From Pseudanabaena galeata CCNP1313 (GTDB lineage Bacteria > Cyanobacteriota > Cyanobacteriia > Pseudanabaenales > Pseudanabaenaceae): a stretch of DNA of 64,000 nucleotides. The stretch is taken from NCBI RefSeq assembly GCF_029910235.1, contig NZ_CP112874.1, positions 4,268,501-4,332,500 of the forward strand, given 5' to 3'. Below the pieces are notes generated by a model. The model was not told where the DNA came from and did not search any database. It saw only the letters and a program-made list of their open reading frames with translations. The position numbers were made by a program, and so were the translations under genes. This document shows, in pieces, positions 10,455 to 19,989 of this stretch (positions within the stretch are counted from its first letter, which is position 1; each line of letters begins with the position of its first letter).

Positions 10455-11021
10455 TTACTTGATCGCTTGGACATCCTTAGTAGCAAAACCGTGGGCGCTT
10501 AATTCTTTATTGAGGGCGATCGGATTCTTGACGCGATCAACAAACAAGACCCCATTCAAGTGATCCATTTCATGCTGAATTACTCTTGCTAGCAATCCAT
10601 CGGCAATAAGATGCTTCGGTCTACCATCTTCATCGCGATAAGAGACTTCAATGCGATCGGGACGCACAACATCAAGAAATACTTCAGGAATGCTCAAACA
10701 GCCTTCTTCGCCAGTAACAAGATCACCACCCGAAGACTTCACTTCAGGATTAATCATTACTAAAGGCGGCTTACTTTCATCCTTGAGTTCAATATCAATG
10801 ACAAGTAATTGTTTGTTAATCCCCACCTGTGGTGCAGCCAGACCGATGCCATCGTTGCTATACATGGTCTGGAGCATTTCCACAATAGTCTGACGAATCT
10901 CGTCGTTGACTTTGCTAATGCGCTTAGCTGGCTGACGTAATACGCGATCGCCTAGGGTATGGACTTGCAGTGGTGGATTTTTGAGTTTTTGCTTAGGGAC
11001 TTTTATGGAAATTGCAGACAT
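10455..11021 (-). CDS. def: Peptide deformylase
   Basis: Removes the formyl group from the N-terminal methionine of new proteins. All three signature motifs are present: GIGLAAPQVG, EGCLSIP (metal-binding Cys) and QHEMDHLNG (HExxH). At 188 aa it has normal length for a type 1B bacterial enzyme. A degenerate GGCGCAAAGCG hairpin (10433-10450) separates it from the cupin gene. Confidence 0.97.
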   Translation of the reverse strand: MSAISIKVPKQKLKNPPLQVHTLGDRVLRQPAKRISKVNDEIRQTIVEMLQTMYSNDGIGLAAPQVGINKQLLVIDIELKDESKPPLVMINPEVKSSGGDLVTGEEGCLSIPEVFLDVVRPDRIEVSYRDEDGRPKHLIADGLLARVIQHEMDHLNGVLFVDRVKNPIALNKELSAHGFATKDVQAIK

Positions 11022-11108
11022 TGCCGATCAGCTTGTAAATATAAGCTTGTAGTTAACTACCTATATTTTGGCATATTGCATTGCTTGTTCGACAATTAAC
11101 GTACTTTG

Positions 11109-11141
11109 ACAGAATGGCGGCGCAAAGCGCCGCCATTCTGT
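11109..11141 (-). terminator. Hairpin after hflX
   Basis: Perfect palindrome ACAGAATGGCGGCGC-AAA-GCGCCGCCATTCTGT between hflX and def on the minus strand. No long T-run follows. It belongs to the GGCGC-AAA-GCGCC core family seen throughout the window. Confidence 0.55.
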
Positions 11142-11147
11142 TAACTT

Positions 11148-12818
11148 TTATAGTTTACCGATCGCATATTCGATGAGTTTGAGCAAAGACTTACTCATCT
11201 GCTCAAAGCCTTGGCGTTTAAGTGCGGATATGGCGATCGCATCGGGATATTTCTCTAAGATTGCCTTGGGATCTTCAACAGCATCGATTTTATTGAAAAC
11301 CAACAGGATTGGACCAACGGCGATCGGCATATCTTTGAGGATTTTATCCACCGATTTAAGTTGATCTTCCCAAGCAGAATGAGAAGCATCCACTAAATGC
11401 ACTAGTACATCGGCTTCTGAGACTTCCTCAAGGGTGGCACGAAAGGCATCAACCAGCGATTTAGGAAGTTCGTGAATGAATCCTACGGTGTCGGTGAGTA
11501 GCACCGTGTGCATTTGATCATTCTCTCCCGTGAGCGTGAGGCGGCGCGTGGTGGGGTCGAGGGTGGCGAACAACTTGTCAGCAGCATAGACCTCGGCTTT
11601 AGTCATCGCATTAAGTAAGGTTGATTTGCCTGCGTTGGTATAGCCTACGATCGCGACGGTGGGGACTTCTTGATCAACTCGTTTTTGGCGAATGCGCGAT
11701 CGCTGTGCTTGCAGATGATTAACCTGCTGCTGAAGGAAGGTGATGCGCTTCTGGATCACACGGCGATCGGTTTCTAATTTGGTTTCACCTGGGCCGCGTG
11801 TACCTATACCGCCGCCGAGTCTAGAGAGGGCTTGCCCATGCCCAGCTAAGCGCGGTAACCGATATTCTAGCTGAGCTAGCTCAACTTGTAGCTTCCCTTC
11901 CGATGACTGGGCGCGTTGAGCAAAAATATCGAGAATTACTTCGGTGCGATCGCTAACTCGTAAACCGATCATTCGTTCGATATTGCGGGTTTGGGAAGCC
12001 GTGAGTTCACGATCAAATACGACCAAATTTGCACCTTTAGTTTGGGCAGCGATCGCGAGTTCTAATACTTTGCCTTCACCGAGAACGGTTTGAGGATGGG
12101 GACGTTCGCGTTTTTGCCAGAGAGCATCTAGCACTTTACCGCCTGCGCTTTCTACAAGTTGACCAAGTTCAATCATCGTAAAAGGCATCGAGTCAGACTT
12201 TTCTTTTTGATGCATTAGCCCGACTAGCACTACGCGATCGCGATCATCATCAGTGGCTCGACCTGCAAAGTTGCGGCTAAATTCTTCTTCTAGCCCTTCT
12301 ACTAATTCTAAGAAATCTTGCTTGGATAGCGCCTCGATGGTCATCGGTGTTGATACCCGCCAAGCATTCTGCTGTTCAGGCAGTTCTGTATCAGTAGCTG
12401 GTAATAAATGCGCCAAATATCCCCGCTCAGCATAGCCTTTGGGATTAACTGGCAAAATTATCAAGGCATCAAGGCGCTGCATCAACATCGCCGTTAAGTC
12501 CGTGGGATTGGGTGGCAGCGCATCAGGACTGGCACAAATACAGCGCAATCCACTGAGGCGATCGCTACCATAGCGCGGCAATTCAAGGGGTGGGATTTTG
12601 GTTTGATTCGGTGTTCCGATCGCCACGCGGATCACCTGTCCGCGCCTATTGATATATATGCAGATAGATTCCTTTAGCTCAGCACTAACTGCGGCAAGAC
12701 GTTGAGCTAATTCAGGCGTGGTGAGGCTATCTTGAGGCAATCGCGATCGATACAATCGATCTAATTGCTTTAATTGATGCGCCTTCAGTCCTTGGGTTTT
12801 TCCGTAAATAGTTTCGAT
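11148..12818 (-). CDS. hflX: GTPase HflX, apparent ATC start
   Basis: Ribosome-associated GTPase that splits stalled or hibernating 70S ribosomes. G1 is VGYTNAGKS, G3 is TDTVGFIHELP and G4 is FNKID. The HflX N-domain motif (GGGIGTRGPGETKLETDRR) is present. The first canonical start in frame is TTG at 12755 (535 aa). The 21 codons before it (IETIYGKTQGLKAHQLKQL..) read like the conserved cyanobacterial HflX N-terminus, which normally opens METIYG. Here the Met position is ATC (12816-12818) and an in-frame TGA stands 3 codons further up. Either ATC/ATT is used, the protein starts at the TTG, or the base is an error. Confidence 0.9.
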   Translation of the reverse strand: METIYGKTQGLKAHQLKQLDRLYRSRLPQDSLTTPELAQRLAAVSAELKESICIYINRRGQVIRVAIGTPNQTKIPPLELPRYGSDRLSGLRCICASPDALPPNPTDLTAMLMQRLDALIILPVNPKGYAERGYLAHLLPATDTELPEQQNAWRVSTPMTIEALSKQDFLELVEGLEEEFSRNFAGRATDDDRDRVVLVGLMHQKEKSDSMPFTMIELGQLVESAGGKVLDALWQKRERPHPQTVLGEGKVLELAIAAQTKGANLVVFDRELTASQTRNIERMIGLRVSDRTEVILDIFAQRAQSSEGKLQVELAQLEYRLPRLAGHGQALSRLGGGIGTRGPGETKLETDRRVIQKRITFLQQQVNHLQAQRSRIRQKRVDQEVPTVAIVGYTNAGKSTLLNAMTKAEVYAADKLFATLDPTTRRLTLTGENDQMHTVLLTDTVGFIHELPKSLVDAFRATLEEVSEADVLVHLVDASHSAWEDQLKSVDKILKDMPIAVGPILLVFNKIDAVEDPKAILEKYPDAIAISALKRQGFEQMSKSLLKLIEYAIGKL

Positions 12819-12825
12819 ATGCGTT

Positions 12826-13195
12826 ACTCAGTATAATTGTGATAACTGCCTAAGAAACCAATTGAGAATCACTTTTTGCGGTCAAAAGCTCTAAGAGATC
12901 CCCCTCAATCCCCCTTAAAAAGGGGGAAGAATTTAAATTCTCCCTCCTTTTTTAAGCTACCGTGTACACACAAGTCTCTCTGTCTATGTTTGATGGTTTA
13001 GAGCCCCCCAGCCCCCCTTAAAAAGGGGGGAGAATTATCTTCTTCCCCCTTTTTAAGAGGGATTGAGGGGGATCATTAGTAACTCACGCTATAGCTGATG
13101 ACTTGTGTGTACACCGTAGCCTTTTTAAGGGGGGCTGGGGGGATCTAGATAATTCTTAAAGGGGTTCTAAGATAGCTATCACAATTATACTGAGT
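12826..13195. mobile_element. 370-bp composite MITE upstream of hflX
   Basis: Terminal inverted repeats ACTCAGTATAATTGTGATA (12826-12844) and its exact complement (13177-13195). The body is made of inverted CCCCTTAAAAAGGGGG-type repeats and contains a second element at 12956-13120. It fills the whole space between the divergent hflX and CbiX genes and so holds or replaces both promoters. No clear target duplication was found. Confidence 0.75.
12956..13120. mobile_element. Nested 165-bp element, GTGTACACACAAGTC family
   Basis: Ends are GCTAC-C-GTGTACACACAAGTC and the inverse with one mismatch. A related element with the same ends lies at 53541-53697. It sits inside the AAAAAGG-rich body of the 370-bp element, so it inserted later. 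Confidence 0.7.
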
Positions 13196-13202
13196 CAGAA
13201 CT

Positions 13203-13973
13203 ATGAACGCTACAGCGCTTTTTTTAGTAACCCACGGCAGTAGAGATCGCCGTTCATGGTTAGCTTTGCAAAATCTTGTAGCCGTAGCGCGATCGCGAAA
13301 AAATGTTGATGGCAATGATTATAGCGATCGCTATATTAGCGGTGGTTGTCTAGAAGGACAGGAACTCAACTTATCGCAGCAATTAGTCCAATTTGCAACT
13401 GAGGTGATCCCATCAGGGGTTTCCGAAATTGTGATTTTGCCTCTGTTTTTGCTAGAAGGAGTTCATGTCAGCGAAGATATTCCCGAACAAGTAGCGATCG
13501 CGGAAAATAAGTTAACAGATAAACTAGCAGAAAAATTTCCTGATAGATCCCCAGATCGGTCAATATTTCGGCTTAAGGCTCATGTAGGTACAGATAAGCA
13601 GATTCCGAGTCTACTATTGCAGCACTTTGAGAAATATAGCGACGAAAGCAGCTTAGAAAAACAGGGGCGGATTCTCATGGCGCATGGTAGTCGTAGGTTT
13701 GGGGCAAATCAGGTAGTTGAGGACTTAGCAGCCCAGAGTCAGGCGATCGCCGCTTATTGGGGAGTTGAACCAAAAATAGAAACTCAAATCGAGAATTTAT
13801 TAGCACAGGGCATTCGTAAAATTAAGATGTTGCCATATTTTTTGACTGAAGGTGGTCTTACTGAAGCGATCGCCAATAAGCTAGAATCCTATCGCGATCG
13901 CATCCAGATTCAGCAGTTACCTGTACCATTATCGAATGAGCAGATTGTAGATTTAGCATTGAAATTCATGTAG
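13203..13973 (+). CDS. CbiX/SirB-type sirohydrochlorin chelatase
   Basis: 256 aa with two tandem chelatase half-domains. Domain 1 has LVTHGSRDRRSW and ILPLFLLEGVHVSEDIP, with the two metal-handling His residues. Domain 2 has LMAHGSRRFGANQ and MLPYFLTEGGLTEAIA. The family inserts Fe (siroheme) or Co (cobalamin) into sirohydrochlorin. Siroheme is needed by nitrite and sulfite reductase; which metal is used cannot be decided from sequence. The start is the ATG just beyond the right end of the composite MITE, so its promoter must lie in that element. Confidence 0.85.
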   Translation: MNATALFLVTHGSRDRRSWLALQNLVAVARSRKNVDGNDYSDRYISGGCLEGQELNLSQQLVQFATEVIPSGVSEIVILPLFLLEGVHVSEDIPEQVAIAENKLTDKLAEKFPDRSPDRSIFRLKAHVGTDKQIPSLLLQHFEKYSDESSLEKQGRILMAHGSRRFGANQVVEDLAAQSQAIAAYWGVEPKIETQIENLLAQGIRKIKMLPYFLTEGGLTEAIANKLESYRDRIQIQQLPVPLSNEQIVDLALKFM

Positions 13974-14023
13974 CTGACGTTAGGCAGATTGTTATAAGAT
14001 TGAAAGCTGAATCACCGATGTAA

Positions 14024-14066
14024 TAGGAATTGCCAAAAGTGTCGCCACACTTTTGGCAATTCCTAT
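14024..14066. repeat. Perfect hairpin between CbiX and the PAS-GGDEF gene
   Basis: ATAGGAATTGCCAAAAG..ACACTTTTGGCAATTCCTAT forms a stem of about 19 bp with a CGC-type loop. There is no T-run on either strand, so it is more likely an intergenic repeat than a terminator. The motif AAAGTGT..ACACTTT also occurs in the 107-bp elements. Confidence 0.5.
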
Positions 14067-14155
14067 AAGAGCCTTCAAAACATAAAAAGACCTAGCCGTT
14101 TTTTGTTTTGGCATAGAAAACTGCAATTTCACTAAGACCGACAAGGTAAAAAAAG

Positions 14156-16696
14156 TTGGCTGAAAGATATCAAAATCTTAATCCCATATATCAAGACATT
14201 CTTAAACAAGAGCGTCTTAAAAACTTAATGCGAATTGCTAAATGTATTGAAAATAGTACAGTTGGTATTTTTGAAACAACTCTAGCTGATCAAATTGGGG
14301 GGATTAGCGTATCTTTTTGTGATTTATTAGGATACAGCGCTGAGCAAGTCTGTCAGCTTAGGTATCAGCAGATTTGTCACCCTGATGATTTGTCTGCGTA
14401 TTATTTTCTCAAGGAGAGATTACTATCGGGAGAAATCGATCATTGCTATATCAATGTGCGTTATATTCGCGAAGACGGTCAAATCGTCCAAGTGCTTCAA
14501 AGTACTGATCTTGATATTGGAGGCTCTAAGGAACCTCACTTTGTGAATCGATTTGAAGATATTACTGATTGGGAACAGACAGCGAAGAACAAGCAAGATG
14601 TTGAGAACCGAACTCGCTATCTATTTGAGAACAACCCCAATCCGATGTGGATTTATGATCTCGCAACATTAAAGTTTTTGGCAGTGAATCAGGCGGCCAT
14701 AAATCACTATGGCTTTAGCGAAGAGGAATTTCTGTCCATGACTTTACAGGATATTCGTCCTGCCGAAGATATTCCGATGCTTTTGGAGGCTCTCTCCAAG
14801 GTATCCCTAGGATTTAGCGTGCCTGAAGTATGGAGACATCGCAAAAAAGATGGTACACAGATATTTGTCGAAGTTTCAGCCCACACCCTTGACTATCAAA
14901 ATCATAAATGCGAACTGATTTTGATCAACGATATTACCCAAAAAATGCAGGCTGAAGAAGCCCTCAAACGTGCTGAAGCTAAGTATCGTAGTATTTTTGA
15001 GAATGCAATTGAAGGGATTTTTCAATCAACTGTTGATGGTAGGTTCTTGATGTCAAATCCAATGCTTGCCAAAATCTATGGATATGATTCTCCTGAAGAT
15101 TTGATTGCTAATCTTACTGATATCAAAGAGCAACTGTATATCGATTCTCAGCGCCGTTTGGAATTAATCAAACTTTTGGAAGCACAAGAGGAAGTTAAAT
15201 TTTTTGAGTCTGAAATTTATCGTAAAGATGGCTCCATTATTTGGACTTCGGAAAATGTCCATGCGATTTATGATATTGCTGGTCATATTCTCTATTTTGA
15301 AGGAACAGTTGAAGATATTACGGCAAGTAAACGGGCTAAAGCGGAAATTGAACATCTTGCTTTTCATGATTCTTTAACAAATTTACCGAATCGCGTGTTG
15401 TTTCGCGATCGCCTATCAACGGCTTTAGTCAACGCTTCAGTACAACTCCAAATCTATCTCGATCAAAATAACTTCACTGAAATCAAAGTAATTCCACCAT
15501 TACTAGCAGTGCTGTTTTTGGATTTAGATCGCTTTAAGTTAGTAAACGACACCATGGGACATGCCGCAGGCGATCGCCTGCTAATTGAAGTTGCTAAAAG
15601 GTTAAATGAGTGCATGATTGAAAGTACTTTTTTAGCAAGGATGGGTGGAGATGAGTTTATGATCTTTGTGCCTGAATTGCAGAGTGTAGAGTCAATTCAG
15701 CAATTTGCCCAACTAATTTTACAATCCTTTGAAAGTCCTTTCTTTGTTGAAGAAATGGCTCTTTATATTGGTACGAGTATCGGTATTAGTCTTTTTCCCA
15801 ATGATGGTATGGATGAAGAGACTTTGATGAAAAATGCTGATACAGCTATGTTTCGCGCTAAAGAGCGTGGTCGTAATCATTATCAACTCTACAACCATGC
15901 GATCGGTGCAAAAGTGAAGGAATATGTAGCGATCGAGAATGGAATTCGCCAAGCTCTCGATCGCGCAGAGTTTCAGGTGTTCTATCAACCACAAATTAAT
16001 CTGGTTACAGGTGAGATTGATTGTATGGAGGCTTTAGTACGTTGGCTACATCCTGAATTAGGATGGGTTCCTCCCAATCAGTTTATCCCTGCGGCGGAAG
16101 AGCATGGCTTGATTGTCCGCTTGGGCGAATGGGTATTGCGAACAGCATGCACCCAAAATCGCACTTGGCAAAGAGAAGGCTTACCACCGATTCGGATGGC
16201 TGTAAATTTCTCTGCAAAACAATTTCAAGTTGCCGATCTTTGCGATCGCATTATGCAAATTCTAGTAGAAACAGATCTAGAACCGCAATATTTAGAATTG
16301 GAAATTACCGAAAGCTTGGTAATGCAAGACCAAAATACAACAATTGCGATGCTGAAGCAATTACAATCACGAGGCATGAGGGTATCGATTGATGATTTCG
16401 GCACTGGTTATTCTTCATTGAGTTATTTAAGACTCTTGCCTGTGAGTAAGGTCAAAATTGATGCTAGTTTTATTCGCGAAACTCCTCAAAATAAGGATGA
16501 TGCCGCCATTACATCCGCAATTATTGCGATGGCTCATAATCTTAATCTCAAGGCGATCGCCGAAGGTGTAGAGCGTAAAGAGCAATTGGAATTTTTGCGC
16601 TCGCATAATTGTGACGCGGTGCAGGGTTATCTATTTAGCCGCCCTGTGCCTGCGCCTGAAGCGACTTTATTGTTACAAGCCCATAAAATAACGTGA
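14156..16696 (+). CDS. PAS-PAS-PAS-GGDEF-EAL signalling protein
   Basis: Cyclic di-GMP metabolic enzyme of 846 aa. Three PAS segments (about residues 20-145, 150-265 and 270-395) each end near an ITDW/ITQK/ITAS-type motif. The GGDEF domain (about 400-575) keeps RMGGDEF. The EAL domain (about 590-840) keeps MEALVRW, NFSAKQF, LEITES, DDFGTGYSSLSYL, KIDASF and EGVERKEQ. All metal and substrate residues expected of an active phosphodiesterase are present, and cyclase activity is also possible. The start is a TTG at 14156; the next ATG is at residue 25 or so (MRIAKC). No membrane segment is seen. The stop lies in a repeated motif CGTGAGTTCGA also found at 38268. Confidence 0.93.
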   Translation: MAERYQNLNPIYQDILKQERLKNLMRIAKCIENSTVGIFETTLADQIGGISVSFCDLLGYSAEQVCQLRYQQICHPDDLSAYYFLKERLLSGEIDHCYINVRYIREDGQIVQVLQSTDLDIGGSKEPHFVNRFEDITDWEQTAKNKQDVENRTRYLFENNPNPMWIYDLATLKFLAVNQAAINHYGFSEEEFLSMTLQDIRPAEDIPMLLEALSKVSLGFSVPEVWRHRKKDGTQIFVEVSAHTLDYQNHKCELILINDITQKMQAEEALKRAEAKYRSIFENAIEGIFQSTVDGRFLMSNPMLAKIYGYDSPEDLIANLTDIKEQLYIDSQRRLELIKLLEAQEEVKFFESEIYRKDGSIIWTSENVHAIYDIAGHILYFEGTVEDITASKRAKAEIEHLAFHDSLTNLPNRVLFRDRLSTALVNASVQLQIYLDQNNFTEIKVIPPLLAVLFLDLDRFKLVNDTMGHAAGDRLLIEVAKRLNECMIESTFLARMGGDEFMIFVPELQSVESIQQFAQLILQSFESPFFVEEMALYIGTSIGISLFPNDGMDEETLMKNADTAMFRAKERGRNHYQLYNHAIGAKVKEYVAIENGIRQALDRAEFQVFYQPQINLVTGEIDCMEALVRWLHPELGWVPPNQFIPAAEEHGLIVRLGEWVLRTACTQNRTWQREGLPPIRMAVNFSAKQFQVADLCDRIMQILVETDLEPQYLELEITESLVMQDQNTTIAMLKQLQSRGMRVSIDDFGTGYSSLSYLRLLPVSKVKIDASFIRETPQNKDDAAITSAIIAMAHNLNLKAIAEGVERKEQLEFLRSHNCDAVQGYLFSRPVPAPEATLLLQAHKIT

Positions 16697-16733
16697 GTTC
16701 GATAAACAAAATGGTATCTACGGTGCAAAGCGC

Positions 16734-17285
16734 TCAGTGCGATCGCTCAAATAAGGCTACCCACAAACGACGCGATCCGATTTGGGAGCTATAAAATAAT
16801 AAATCTATTAATAGTTTTAAAGCTAAGCGTTGGATTTCATCGGGTTTAGCCTGTTCCTCCTCAGCCATCCGCTCTTGATACAAACTATTAAAGCGATCGA
16901 GATAATCACCCAAAATTGGTTCGCGATGAGGCGCACGCTTTAGAGCCGTGCTTTTCTCTAACTGAGCAACTGCGTTACGGATTGCAAATTGTTGCTGAGC
17001 CGCCAAAGTGCAACTGATTAAAGTCATCGCTCTCGCCTCATCCACATCCAGTTTCTTGCGTCCCTTGCCCTTGCGTAAGGGGCTAGCCTGACGTAAGCGC
17101 CACAGCGTAATGCGATCGCTTAAAATCTCTTCTAAGCCCAATTTCTCGGCAACGGCAAGCATTTCATCGGAGCCAAGCCCCGTTAATGCTTCTAAAGACA
17201 GCAGCACTAAATCCAAATGCGCCTTGATCGCCTGCAACTGAGGCAAATCTGGATTATCAAAGGATGGCGCAGGTTGGGATGTCAT
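16734..17285 (-). CDS. DUF3038-like cyanobacterial protein
   Basis: 183 aa, soluble and mainly helical. It resembles the DUF3038 family (LDLVLLSLEALTGLGSDEML.. and WRLRQASPLRKG...), found in cyanobacteria. The start codon overlaps the stop of the Ycf46-like gene by 4 bp (ATGA), so translation is coupled and the two products probably work together. The function is unknown. The family name is from memory and not checked. Confidence 0.7.
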   Translation of the reverse strand: MTSQPAPSFDNPDLPQLQAIKAHLDLVLLSLEALTGLGSDEMLAVAEKLGLEEILSDRITLWRLRQASPLRKGKGRKKLDVDEARAMTLISCTLAAQQQFAIRNAVAQLEKSTALKRAPHREPILGDYLDRFNSLYQERMAEEEQAKPDEIQRLALKLLIDLLFYSSQIGSRRLWVALFERSH

Positions 17286-18919
17286 GAGTCAGAGCTGGAT
17301 TTAATTTGTGGCAAAGGGGGTAAAGGTAAAGGACGATGCTTACCTCTTGACTTCTCGACTAAGGCTTTAGTTGCCTTGTCAACTACACTAATATCGCTTA
17401 ATTTATCACTTGTGATATCAATTACTTCACCACGAGAAGCACTTCTTGCCCTACCTTGGGTCGCCCATGCTTGCATAAAGCTAATCTGCTCCCTCGCAGT
17501 ACTAGCCAAGGGATAGGTTTCCTTGATCGCTCCTAAAATATCTTCAGTACTCACATCCCGTTGTTCATGGAAAGCGCGATACATGCCTTCAACGATCGCC
17601 TGTTCGATTTCCGCACCACTAAACTCCTTAGAAATGGCTGCCATTTGATCGATATCAAAACTGCGTAATTCCATTGGACGAAAACGTTTCAAATGGAGTA
17701 AGAAGATCTCCTTGCGCTCTTCATAGGTAGGTAGATTAATAAAGAACAATTCATCAAATCTCCCTTTGCGTAACAGTTCAGGGGGCAATGCATGGATATT
17801 ATTGGCTGTGGCAACCACAAATACAGGACTCGATTTCTCCTGCATCCATGTGAGTAATGTTCCTAATACGCGCTGGCTAGTTCCCGAATCGCCCATGCTA
17901 TTGGAAATACCTCCAAAAGCCTTGTCAATTTCATCAATCCAGAGAATGCAAGGTGCAAGGGCTTCCGCTAGCTGAATAGTTTGACGAGTGCGGCTCTCAG
18001 ACTGCCCCACAAGGCTACCAAACAAGCGCCCAACATCCAATCGTAGTAATGGGAGCCGCCAAAGATTGGCGATCGCCTTGGCACAGAGACTTTTCCCTGT
18101 TCCTTGAATACCCAGCAGCAAAACCCCCCGTGGATTCGGCAATCCAAATGCTCTAGCTTCATCGGAAAAGGCTTGCTGACGTTGCATCAGCCACAGCTTG
18201 AAATTATCTAATCCCCCAATACTATCAAGGGTTTCATTGGGGGTAAAAAATTCTAAAAATTCGGTTTGACGAATTCTTTTTTGCTTCTCAACTAAAACCC
18301 GATCAATATCTGATTCATTGAGAAAATGCTTCTGTACTATTGACTTAGAGAGGGTGTGACAGATGCGATCGCGGGTCATGCCCATACAAGCTTTGATCAG
18401 TTGTTCAAGGCTATTCCCTTCCATTCGCAACTGTTCAGGCGGAATCATCTGCTCGATAATATGGCGAATTTCCGTAGTTTCAGGTAATGGGAAATAGAGT
18501 ACGGCAACCTGTTCTTCGAGTTCCGATGGCATCTCTAGTAAAGGACTCAACAAAATCAAAGTCTTACGGGAATTGCGAAAACTCCGATAGAGATTGCGAA
18601 GTTGGCGCACTAAAATCTCATCCAGTCGCTGCGATGCTAAGCGGCGATGCAAATCGCGAAATATATAAATAGTCGCCGTTTGGCGATCGCTGTTTTCAAC
18701 AATTTGCAAAGCTTGCAGCAAATTGTTTTTGCCTTCCTGATTATGCTCAAAACCACGCACCAAATCATAATAAAGGGTTTGGCGCGGTGGTCCACATTCC
18801 TGAGCAACTTGAGCGATCGCCTTTTCAGCACGCTCTTCTTCCCATGTCACGACATAAATAATCGGGCATTTGGCGCGGATCAGGAGACTAAGTTCTTCTT
18901 TAAAGTTGAGAGATTTCAT
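17282..18919 (-). CDS. Ycf46-like AAA ATPase
   Basis: 545 aa. An N-terminal degenerate ATPase-like half (IRAKCPIIYVVTWEEERAEKA..) is followed by a full AAA module: Walker A LGIQGTGKSLCAKA, Walker B CILWIDEIDKAF, sensor VVATANN and an arginine finger in LLRKGRFDELFFI. This is the architecture of plastid-encoded Ycf46. It overlaps the DUF3038-like gene by 4 bp and follows a hypothetical gene by 67 bp on the same strand, so a three-gene operon is likely. A paralogue lies at 1-1053. Confidence 0.9.
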   Translation of the reverse strand: MKSLNFKEELSLLIRAKCPIIYVVTWEEERAEKAIAQVAQECGPPRQTLYYDLVRGFEHNQEGKNNLLQALQIVENSDRQTATIYIFRDLHRRLASQRLDEILVRQLRNLYRSFRNSRKTLILLSPLLEMPSELEEQVAVLYFPLPETTEIRHIIEQMIPPEQLRMEGNSLEQLIKACMGMTRDRICHTLSKSIVQKHFLNESDIDRVLVEKQKRIRQTEFLEFFTPNETLDSIGGLDNFKLWLMQRQQAFSDEARAFGLPNPRGVLLLGIQGTGKSLCAKAIANLWRLPLLRLDVGRLFGSLVGQSESRTRQTIQLAEALAPCILWIDEIDKAFGGISNSMGDSGTSQRVLGTLLTWMQEKSSPVFVVATANNIHALPPELLRKGRFDELFFINLPTYEERKEIFLLHLKRFRPMELRSFDIDQMAAISKEFSGAEIEQAIVEGMYRAFHEQRDVSTEDILGAIKETYPLASTAREQISFMQAWATQGRARSASRGEVIDITSDKLSDISVVDKATKALVEKSRGKHRPLPLPPLPQIKSSSDS

Positions 18920-18986
18920 TCACAGATGCCTTGGATTTGCAAAAACTCACTTAGCAAGTTTTGATAGCGATTTTTAATAGCTAATT

Positions 18987-19745
18987 TTAGAAGAAATCGT
19001 CATTTGCTACCTGTCGATGTGGGGTTGGTAGCGATTTTAAATGACTGAGAAATTGTAATAACTCGTCATTAGTTAATTGCTGACGCGACTTTTTATCAAA
19101 AGTCCTTACCAAATAATCACGTCCCTGTGTTTTTGTCCAACTTAGACGCTCCATCTCCACATCAATTTTAGAAATTGCATCTGATAAATCCACAGGCTCA
19201 GGCGAGATTTGAGGCGATGAAGGCTTGCTCATTGGTGCATCAGTTGCATGAGGTAATGAAGATAAAGCTACATCAGCTTCGGGTAGATGCTCATTCCCTC
19301 CATACTCACTGGTATAGTCTATGGCTGACTCAGCGTGAATGGTTTGTGTAGTATGGGTCACGGGATGCGAATCACTAGTAGAGAGATTACTAGCTCCCAA
19401 ACTGCCTAACGTATTAAAGTTTGCCGATGGTAATGAGGTGATCGTGGATGGCTCTCGTGATACTTGGGTGAGCATCGGCGATCGCCCCCCATAGTTGCCA
19501 TAGTTATTATCAAATCCATTGTCAAAGGCTAGCCCTGCGATCGCGAGGGCGCGTTTTACAGCCCGATCTTCAGCGATTTCAAGATCGCTATCGACAGCCG
19601 TAGCCGTACCCATGATCGCATCTCCTTCAGAAACGATCGCTCTAAAAGCATGAAGACCATCTATTTTTGGTAGCATCTCTGTTTGGATACGACCTTGGGG
19701 ATATTGAGCGCGAAACTGAGCGAACATAAATAGGTACAAAATCAA
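18987..19745 (-). CDS. Conserved cyanobacterial protein of unknown function
   Basis: 252 aa. A folded N-terminal domain (about 1-90: FRAQYPQGRIQTEMLPKIDG and AEDRAVKRALAIAG) is joined by a Ser/Thr/Asn-rich linker to a short C-terminal domain (about 205-245: MERLSWTKTQGRDYLVRTF and SRQQLTNDELLQFLSHLKS). The C-terminal motif looks like one shared by several cyanobacterial proteins, but I cannot name it. Met7 (MFAQF) is an equally good start. It is probably the first gene of an operon with the Ycf46-like and DUF3038-like genes. Confidence 0.65.
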   Translation of the reverse strand: MILYLFMFAQFRAQYPQGRIQTEMLPKIDGLHAFRAIVSEGDAIMGTATAVDSDLEIAEDRAVKRALAIAGLAFDNGFDNNYGNYGGRSPMLTQVSREPSTITSLPSANFNTLGSLGASNLSTSDSHPVTHTTQTIHAESAIDYTSEYGGNEHLPEADVALSSLPHATDAPMSKPSSPQISPEPVDLSDAISKIDVEMERLSWTKTQGRDYLVRTFDKKSRQQLTNDELLQFLSHLKSLPTPHRQVANDDFF

Positions 19746-19781
19746 TTTTTTGTGGAAATAATCTGTAAAACACAGAATATC

Positions 19782-19888
19782 TTATACCAAAGCTAAAAAT
19801 GGCAACGCCATTTTTAGCTTTTAAAATCTTTACTGGGTTTAGTTTTTAATTTGCAAAAGTATTGGTAGACTTTCGTGAATTGGTATTA
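19782..19888. repeat. 107-bp palindromic repeat, copy 2
   Basis: Same ends (TTATACCAA / TTGGTATTA), same internal ATGGCAACGCCAT hairpin and same TTACTGGGTTT segment as the copy at 7203-7309, and identical length. Confidence 0.7.
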
Positions 19889-19989
19889 TGGTGGTTTTCC
19901 AATGAGTATAGCTGTCAGTACAAGTATTAGCACGCAAGTGGCAACGTTTGGAAACGTCACTTGACTTTTAGGCAACAGCTATATCAAGT

